From assembly GCA_900545165.1 (NCBI GenBank), contig UQYA01000068.1, forward strand, positions 1 to 10,214: 10,214 nucleotides of DNA, written 5' to 3'. This document shows positions 5,735-10,214 of this stretch, piece after piece. Position numbers and translations under genes: made by a program. The notes under the pieces are model-generated. The model was not told the DNA's origin. It did not search any database and saw nothing but the letters and a program-made list of their open reading frames with translations. Each line of letters begins with the position of its first letter. Position 1 is the stretch's first letter. This DNA comes from an uncultured Collinsella sp. GTDB lineage: Bacteria > Actinomycetota > Coriobacteriia > Coriobacteriales > Coriobacteriaceae.

Positions 5735-7624
5735 CTAAGCCTTGGCGGCCTCGGCGTCGACAGGAGCCTCGGCAGCAGCAGTGCGGCCATACTCGGCCTT
5801 GCCCATCTCGGACCACTCGGGCTCCTCGTCGGGCATGGAACCGGCCTCCTTGCCGAAGAACTCCTTGAGGCAGTTAACGGCAACGATGAGGCCCAGGACC
5901 ATCAGCAGGACGGCAAAGACGAGCTGCAGGCCCTTGGTGGCGGCGACGGAGACGGCGGCCGTGGTGGCGGTAGCCGGGATGGTACCGAAGAAACCGTAGG
6001 CCTGGACGGCGGTCATGCAGCCCATGGCGCTCTGGACCAGCGAGGTGAAGGTGCAGCAGAGCAGGAAGACGACGGGCACGTAGAGCATCCAACCCTTGCG
6101 GCCGGTGCACTTGCAGAACACGGCGAGGGTGATCATGGTCATGCCGCCGAGCAGCTGGTTGGAAGCACCAAAGAGCGGCCAGATGTTGGCATAGCCACCA
6201 AAAGCGAGGGCGAGACCGGGAAGCAGGGTGACGACCGTGGCGAACCAGGGGTTGCCGAGGACCTTCATGTAGCCGGCCTTGGACTCGATGGCCAGGGCGT
6301 CGTTGGTCTGGGCAAAGAACTCGGAGAACGAGGTGCGGGCGATGCGGGCGACGGCGTCGAGCGAGGTCAGGGCCAGAGCGGAGACGTTCATGGTCATGAA
6401 GACGGTAGCGAGCGTGCCGTCAACACCGAAGGCCTGCATACCGCGGGAGATGCCGGCGGCGAAGATCTGGAACGGGGTGGAAGCGACACCGGCGTTGAGA
6501 GCGCCAGTACCGGCGGTGTTCATATCGGAGAACATGATGCCGGCGACGATGATGGCAAGGATGCCAACGAAGGACTCGACGATCATGGCGCCGTAACCGA
6601 CCTTGACGGCGTCCTGCTCCTTCTCGACCTGCTTAGAAGAGGTGCCGGAAGAAACGAGGCTGTGGAAACCGGAGAGAGCACCGCAAGCGACGGAGACGAA
6701 CAGGACCGGGAACATCATGCCGGAGGCAGTGGAGAAGCCGGTGAAGACCGGAGCGGTGATAGTAGCCTGACCGTTGACGCCCAAGACGACGATGCCGAGG
6801 ACAGCGCAGACGATCATGACGATCATCATGATGGAAGTGAGGTAGTCACGCGGGGTCTTGAGCATCTGGATGGGCATAGCGCCAGCGAAGACCAGGTAGA
6901 CCATGACGACGGCGAACCACTGGAACTTATCCAGGTAGACCGGGAACTGCATACCGACGGCGAACATGAGGACCATGAGGACCACGCCGGTGACGAACTC
7001 GGCAGCACCGGTAAGGTTGAACTTCTTCTGAGCCCAACCAAAGGCGATAGCGACGAAGGTGAACAGGATGGAGATGGTACCAGCGCAGCCGGCGGCATAG
7101 GACTTGGTGAAGTCGATGGCACCGGTAGCAGCACCAGAAGCGTCAACGGCCGGGGTGAACATGAACGTCTTGCAGACCATGTCGGTGAAGGCGGCGATGA
7201 CGATGATGCAGAACAGCCAGCAGAACAGCAGGAACAGGCGACGGCCGGTCTTGCCGATATACTTCTCGATGAGCTGAGCGAGTGACTTGCCGTTGTTCTT
7301 CATCGAAGCGTACAGGGCACCAAAGTCGTGGACGGCGCCAAAGAAGATGCCGCCGACGAGGACCCAGAGCACGACGGGCAGCCAGCCAAAGGCCATGGCG
7401 ACGATCGTACCCGTGACAGGACCAGCACCGCAGATCGAGCTGAACTGGTGCGAAAACGCGGTGAAGGCGGAGACGGGCGAGAAGCTGTTGCCGTCCTTCA
7501 TGCGCTTGGCCGGCGTGAGGGCCTCTTTGTCAACGCCCCACTTGTTGGCCAGCCAGCGGCCGTAGCCCAGATAGCCGCAGGCGAGCACCGCCGCGGCCAC
7601 AACCATGAGCAAAACTCCGTTCAT
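5735..7624 (-). CDS. cstA: CstA-family carbon-starvation/nutrient transporter
   Basis: A 629-residue polytopic inner-membrane protein. The N-terminal half has the family signature HQFSSICGAGPVTGTIVA near residues 59-76, and the C-terminal half has IWPLFGASNQLL, also typical. Hydrophobic segments run through the protein, with a short acidic and Ala-rich cytoplasmic tail. E. coli CstA and BtsT are about 700 residues and import pyruvate and possibly peptides; substrate here is unproven. The start ATG is preceded by the strong site GAGGAGGAAA. Codons are strongly biased to C/G-ending forms, more than in neighbours, which suggests high expression. It is transcribed alone: its own promoter lies at 7866-7894, a 235-nt structured leader follows, and a terminator lies at 5656-5695. 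See the attenuator entries for likely regulation. Confidence 0.95.
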   Translation of the reverse strand: MNGVLLMVVAAAVLACGYLGYGRWLANKWGVDKEALTPAKRMKDGNSFSPVSAFTAFSHQFSSICGAGPVTGTIVAMAFGWLPVVLWVLVGGIFFGAVHDFGALYASMKNNGKSLAQLIEKYIGKTGRRLFLLFCWLFCIIVIAAFTDMVCKTFMFTPAVDASGAATGAIDFTKSYAAGCAGTISILFTFVAIAFGWAQKKFNLTGAAEFVTGVVLMVLMFAVGMQFPVYLDKFQWFAVVMVYLVFAGAMPIQMLKTPRDYLTSIMMIVMIVCAVLGIVVLGVNGQATITAPVFTGFSTASGMMFPVLFVSVACGALSGFHSLVSSGTSSKQVEKEQDAVKVGYGAMIVESFVGILAIIVAGIMFSDMNTAGTGALNAGVASTPFQIFAAGISRGMQAFGVDGTLATVFMTMNVSALALTSLDAVARIARTSFSEFFAQTNDALAIESKAGYMKVLGNPWFATVVTLLPGLALAFGGYANIWPLFGASNQLLGGMTMITLAVFCKCTGRKGWMLYVPVVFLLCCTFTSLVQSAMGCMTAVQAYGFFGTIPATATTAAVSVAATKGLQLVFAVLLMVLGLIVAVNCLKEFFGKEAGSMPDEEPEWSEMGKAEYGRTAAAEAPVDAEAAKA

Positions 7625-7659
7625 TACATTTCCTCCTCTAAAAAGAACTTCCTAGACAT

Positions 7660-7698
7660 AAAAAATGAGGGCCGTCGGTTGCGCTCGACGGCCCTCAT
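7660..7698 (-). terminator. Intrinsic terminator inside the cstA leader (attenuator)
   Basis: On the minus strand ATGAGGGCCGTCG (7698-7686) pairs perfectly over 13 bp with CGACGGCCCTCAT (7677-7665) around an 8-nt loop, and is followed by a T run at 7665-7660. It stands between the cstA promoter and the cstA ribosome binding site, about 35 nt before the start codon. No gene lies between promoter and terminator other than a short leader peptide, so it should cut off cstA transcription unless antitermination occurs. Confidence 0.85.
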
Positions 7699-7786
7699 CT
7701 TCATCAGCCGCCCGTTATCGTACGGGCTAGCTGTATGTGCTAACCCGCATCAGATAATTACTACGCTGATAATGTTTAGCTGATGC
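7687..7786 (-). promoter_or_regulatory. Attenuator pairing cascade in the cstA leader
   Basis: In RNA order the segments are: 1 GCATCAG (7786-7780, inside the leader peptide gene); 2 CTGATGC plus GGGTTAGC (7753-7739, over the peptide stop codon); 3 GCTAGCCCGT (7731-7722); 4 ACGGGC/GGCGGC (7715-7707); and the terminator arm GCCGTC (7692-7687). Possible pairs are 1:2 (7 bp), 2:3 (8 bp, one G-U), 3:4 (6 bp, GCCCGT with ACGGGC) and 4:terminator arm (6 bp, one G-U). Neighbouring pairings exclude each other. A ribosome stalled on the Ile/Val codons would cover 1, favour 2:3, free 4 and block the terminator. With full translation, 3:4 and the terminator form. Pairings are seen by eye; energies are not computed. 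Confidence 0.55.
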
Positions 7787-7794
7787 GTGAACAT
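7750..7794 (-). CDS. Putative leader peptide MFTHQLNIISVVII controlling cstA
   Basis: A 14-codon open frame in the cstA leader runs from ATG (7794) to TGA (7752-7750). It has an upstream AAGAGGA (7811-7805) with a 10-nt spacer. Seven of 14 residues are branched-chain, and codons 8 to 14 read Ile-Ile-Ser-Val-Val-Ile-Ile just before the stop. This resembles the control segment of E. coli ilv leader peptides. GTA and ATT codons are uncommon in this GC-rich context, which could add to stalling. The frame stays open upstream to another ATG at 7818 (22 codons), but that start lacks a good ribosome site. The stop codon falls within segment 2 of the pairing cascade. It is too short to be conclusive on its own. 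Confidence 0.5.
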   Translation of the reverse strand: MFTHQLNIISVVII

Positions 7795-7865
7795 GTCTAA
7801 GAAATCCTCTTCAATCATGATGCGAACGATCCGTGCGTGTTCACATCCCCCAGTGGTTGAAAAGG

Positions 7866-7894
7866 AGTATGAAACTTTAGTTACCTAAAGTCAA
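7866..7894 (-). promoter_or_regulatory. cstA promoter
   Basis: TTGACT (7894-7889) and CATACT (7871-7866) on the minus strand are separated by exactly 17 bases, a near-consensus housekeeping sigma promoter in an AT-rich stretch. Transcription should begin near 7859 and give a leader of about 235 nt. Confidence 0.75.
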
Positions 7895-7992
7895 CGCAAA
7901 TTTGTAATGAATTTTCAACTTTTTTTGGATTTCTCGGTATAAAACGCCACTGAACTCGGACTTTACCCGACAAAAGTTTTTGCATGAGAGAT

Positions 7993-8145
7993 GCCCCTGA
8001 GGGCCGCGGGAGCCGGGCGGCGCATATGAACTTTCCTGCTCTACAGTCCTGCGCAAGACGGAAAGCACATTAAGTGCTTTCCTTTGCGTGCGGAACTCGC
8101 GATAAAGTTCATATGCGCCGCCCGGCTCCCGCGGCTCTCAGGGGC
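7993..8145 (+). repeat. Long-hairpin repeat, copy B (42-bp arms, 69-nt conserved core)
   Basis: Arms 7993-8034 and 8104-8145 are complementary over 42 of 42 positions, with one G-U pair. They enclose a 69-nt core (8035-8103) that is itself an imperfect hairpin: CGCAA/TTGCG (8052-8056, 8084-8088), then a 9-bp stem GGAAAGCAC/GTGCTTTCC (8060-8068, 8074-8082) with loop ATTAA. The core matches the reverse complement of the core of copy C except in the inner stem, where all changes are paired. The outer arms share no sequence with those of copy C apart from the TTT/AAA next to the core. No ORF, transposase or obvious target duplication is seen. Confidence 0.9.
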
Positions 8146-8287
8146 TCCCATCCCAAATGCGGAGCAAAGCTCCGCACACCAACTTTTTTCTTTCAGCTAA
8201 AGAACGCCGGAAATTCGACACTGGCTTGTTAACTTTGCTGGACGTTGTCGACGCCAAACCAGCTCAGAAGCTATATCGACACAGAAA

Positions 8288-8422
8288 GGTCCCCGGACGG
8301 AGGGGCCGGATATAAGGTTTATCGCGAGTTCCGCACGCAAAGAAGGCCACTTAATGTGGCCTTCGTCTTGCGCAGGACTGTAGAGCAGGAAACCTTATAT
8401 CCGGCCCCTCCGTCCGGGGACC
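8288..8422 (-). repeat. Long-hairpin repeat, copy C (perfect 33-bp arms, 69-nt conserved core)
   Basis: Arms 8288-8320 and 8390-8422 are perfectly complementary over 33 bp. The core (8321-8389) is 69 nt, the same length as in copy B and in the opposite orientation. Its inner stem is GAAGGCCAC/GTGGCCTTC (8342-8350, 8356-8364). Relative to copy B this stem differs at four positions on each side, and every change is matched on the other side. The element starts 12 nt after the tsaD stop on the minus strand, so it would be part of the tsaD 3' untranslated region, where it might also stabilise or help end the transcript. Confidence 0.9.
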
Positions 8423-8434
8423 GCGCCGTACCAG

Positions 8435-10214
8435 CTACAGCGTCATGTTTGGATCGGCGTCGACGTCGAACGGCGAGATTTCACCTCGGTCGAATTTACG
8501 GCGAGCGACCTCCGCGATCATGGCTGCGTTATCGGTACAGGCAGACAAGGGCGGCACCGTTACGCGAATCCCCTGACGCCCAAGCTTCTTGATCATCATC
8601 TCGCGCAGATGCGGGTTGGCCGAGACGCCGCCGCCGATGCAGTATTCCTTGCATCCGGTAGCGTGCAATGCGTTTTTGGCCTTCTTGTACTGCACGTCAA
8701 AGACAGCTGCCTCAAACGAAGCTGCCAGATCGGGCAGGTGAATCGTGCGCCCGGCCTTGGTCTCCTGCTCGATGTAGAGCGTCACGGCCGTTTTAAGGCC
8801 CGAAAGCGAGAAACGATAGTCTCCCCTGCTGTTGAGCGCACGGGGGAAATCAATCGCGCGGGGATTGCCTGTCTCGGCCAGCTTGGAAATGATGGGGCCA
8901 CCAGGATAGCCCAGACCCAACGCCTTGGCTACCTTGTCGAAGGCCTCGCCCACAGCGTCGTCGAGCGTCTCACCGAGCACCTCGTAGTCGCCCCACGCCT
9001 TCACGTGCACGAGCATGGTGTGCCCACCCGAGACAAGCGTGAAGATAAACGGCGGTTTGAGGTCGGGTTGCGCCAGCAGGTTGGCAAACAGGTGCCCCTC
9101 CAGATGGTTGACGCATATGAGCGGCTTACCGGCAGCGTAGGCAAAGCCCTTGGCGAAGGCGACGCCAACCACGAGCGCGCCCACCAGGCCCGGACCCTGC
9201 GTCACGCCCACGGCGGCAAGCTCACTTGGTGCAATGGCTCCGCCCGTAAGGCCCAGCGATGCTGCGGCATCCTCGAGCGCCGCATCCACGACACTCACAA
9301 TCACCTCAACGTGTTTGCGCGAGGCGATCTCGGGCACCACGCCGCCAAAGCGGGCATGAAAATCAATCTGTGTCGACACCTGGTTGGCCAGCATATTGCC
9401 ATCCGCATCGATAATCGCCACGGCCGTCTCGTCACAGGAACTCTCGATAGCGAGCACTAGGCGGCGGCGCTCAATTTCGGCACGCTCCCCCTCGGAGCGC
9501 CTAGGCGCAGGTAGCGGCCATACGCGCTGCTCTGCCGCCGTCGGCTCGGGCGAAGCATTGTCGACCGGAAGCACCAGGGGCAGCGAAGCCGTCATGACGA
9601 TGGCATCTTTGCCAACACCGTAGTAACCGCGGCGACGGCCAGCCTCGGTAAAGCCCAGAGCGTTATAAAGCGCGATCGCTCCCTCGTTGCCGTCCTCGAC
9701 CTCGAGCGAAGCCGTGGTGCAGCCGAGCATCTGGGCATCATAGCTCACATGCGACAGCAGCTTGCGGGCAATGCCCCCACGGCGATGTGCCGGGTCGACG
9801 GCGACATCCAGAATCTGCACATCACCGTCCACGACCATACCGCCGGCAAGGCCCAGCAGCTTGCCGTCGTCGTGTGCCACCCACCAACTACGCGGCGCAG
9901 CGACGTCCTCGCCCAGTTCGGACAGGAACATGCCCGGCGTCCACGCCTTGTGTCCGGCACCTTCAAAGCAGGTAGCCTCTAGCGCGCTCGCGCCCTCGGC
10001 ATCCGCCGCGCCCATGGGACGGAACTGCAGATGACGACCGGCGAGCTCATCGGCAACACCCGTAATTTCGCTCTGCGCACTCTCGGCAAGACCAAGACGC
10101 TTGCGCTCGTTTTCCTCGGCATCCGAAAGGCGCGTGTAAATCGGCAAGACGCGGGCCGGATCGCCGTCACCCGCAGCGTGCGCGAGCAGCAAGCCCTCGC
10201 CCGAAGGCCACCAC
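8435..10214 (-). CDS. tsaD: TsaB-RimI-TsaD fusion protein, 5' end outside window: tRNA t6A37 synthesis
   Basis: The frame runs open to the right edge (seven more codons before the TTG at 10192), so the start is missing. Three parts are visible, numbered from that TTG. Residues 1-30 (PARVLPIYTRLSDAEE) look like the C-terminal tail of TsaB. Residues 56-200 are a RimI-type GNAT acetyltransferase with the acetyl-CoA loop RRGGIA and the late motif NEGAIALYNALGF. Residues 245-585 are complete TsaD: LAIESSCDET, the metal-binding NHLEGH (His363, His367), SGGHTML, GETLDDAVGEAFDK, FSLSGLKTAV, GGVSANPHL and CTDNAAM (Asp554). TsaB and TsaD transfer threonylcarbamoyl to A37 of ANN-decoding tRNAs; RimI acetylates protein N-termini, classically ribosomal protein S18. 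The linker 201-244 is Pro/Ala/Arg-rich. RimI has EVEDGN where EVRxSN is usual. Domain identities are confident; the TsaB part rests on a short tail. Confidence 0.93.
   Translation of the reverse strand, partial: WWPSGEGLLLAHAAGDGDPARVLPIYTRLSDAEENERKRLGLAESAQSEITGVADELAGRHLQFRPMGAADAEGASALEATCFEGAGHKAWTPGMFLSELGEDVAAPRSWWVAHDDGKLLGLAGGMVVDGDVQILDVAVDPAHRRGGIARKLLSHVSYDAQMLGCTTASLEVEDGNEGAIALYNALGFTEAGRRRGYYGVGKDAIVMTASLPLVLPVDNASPEPTAAEQRVWPLPAPRRSEGERAEIERRRLVLAIESSCDETAVAIIDADGNMLANQVSTQIDFHARFGGVVPEIASRKHVEVIVSVVDAALEDAAASLGLTGGAIAPSELAAVGVTQGPGLVGALVVGVAFAKGFAYAAGKPLICVNHLEGHLFANLLAQPDLKPPFIFTLVSGGHTMLVHVKAWGDYEVLGETLDDAVGEAFDKVAKALGLGYPGGPIISKLAETGNPRAIDFPRALNSRGDYRFSLSGLKTAVTLYIEQETKAGRTIHLPDLAASFEAAVFDVQYKKAKNALHATGCKEYCIGGGVSANPHLREMMIKKLGRQGIRVTVPPLSACTDNAAMIAEVARRKFDRGEISPFDVDADPNMTL

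Larger units (their letters stand above)
7860..8434. other. Gene-free intergenic region carrying the cstA promoter and two long-hairpin elements
   Basis: No credible protein gene lies here. An AT-rich segment (7860-7990) with the cstA promoter is followed by element B (7993-8145), a 142-nt spacer, and element C (8288-8422), which ends 12 nt before the tsaD stop codon. The spacer holds a small hairpin TGCGGAGC-AAA-GCTCCGCA (8158-8176) followed 7 nt later by six T, a weak plus-strand terminator candidate that could end a transcript of element B. A TATAAA at 7938-7943 could be a plus-strand -10 before element B, but its -35 is poor. Confidence 0.6.

Noticed and set aside
4312..5868. 518-residue plus-strand frame rich in Leu and Arg
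   Set aside because: Antisense of the low-complexity linker of the JetD-like gene; no ribosome site and no domain.
5711..7285. 524-residue plus-strand frame rich in Gly, Asp, Glu and His
   Set aside because: It is the antisense shadow of cstA, open only because of the extreme codon bias of that gene; composition is repetitive and no family is recognisable.
7687..7859. T-box or known ligand riboswitch in the cstA leader
   Set aside because: No T-box sequence (AGGGTGGNACCGCG-like) and no purine, TPP, SAM, lysine or cyclic-di-GMP core was recognised; the peptide-plus-pairing layout explains the leader better.
7993..8422. CRISPR array or ordinary insertion sequence
   Set aside because: Two copies in opposite orientation with variable arms and no regular spacers or transposase; not a CRISPR or complete IS.
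8245..8592. 115-residue plus-strand frame over element C
   Set aside because: It is formed by the palindrome and the antisense of tsaD and lacks a ribosome binding site.

Overview
The window looks like a chromosomal segment of a GC-rich actinobacterium of the Coriobacteriia, most likely a gut Collinsella or close relative. This is inferred from the protein types, the strong C/G third-position bias and the fused tRNA-modification gene, not from a database match. Most genes are ordinary housekeeping or metabolic genes. The unusual material lies in two intergenic regions that hold long hairpin elements, and in a structured leader in front of cstA.

Left part (1-2981, + strand): the 3' end of a Cof-type HAD phosphatase, a trans-type polyprenyl diphosphate synthase, a cytoplasmic-looking protein with two peptidoglycan-binding domains, and a tRNA-Gln(TTG) with a clear intrinsic terminator. 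Gap 2982-3366: a 17-nt inverted copy of the tRNA-Gln T-arm, a truncated copy of a repeat whose full copies sit near 8 kb, an unrelated long hairpin, and the terminator of the gene that arrives from the right.

Middle part (3367-7624, - strand): a protein with a predicted winged-helix N-terminus, a roughly 360-residue charged disordered linker and a JetD/Topo VI-A-like Toprim C-terminus, standing alone; then a CstA-family transporter. cstA has a near-consensus promoter about 235 nt upstream of its start. Its leader encodes a 14-residue peptide (MFTHQLNIISVVII) with its own Shine-Dalgarno sequence. After that come segments that can pair 1:2, 2:3, 3:4 or 4:terminator, and a strong intrinsic terminator. 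This is the layout of a ribosome-mediated attenuator sensing isoleucine/valine, here in front of a nutrient transporter rather than an ilv operon.

Right part (7860-8434): two long-hairpin elements in opposite orientation. Their 69-nt cores are nearly identical, but their outer arms (42 and 33 bp) are unrelated in sequence and each is almost perfectly self-complementary. The four differences in each strand of the inner stem are fully compensatory. Beyond them (8435-10214, - strand) lies a tsaB-rimI-tsaD fusion that runs off the right edge; it makes the t6A tRNA modification.

The two strongest candidates for something not previously described are the conserved-core/variable-arm hairpin family and the cstA attenuator.
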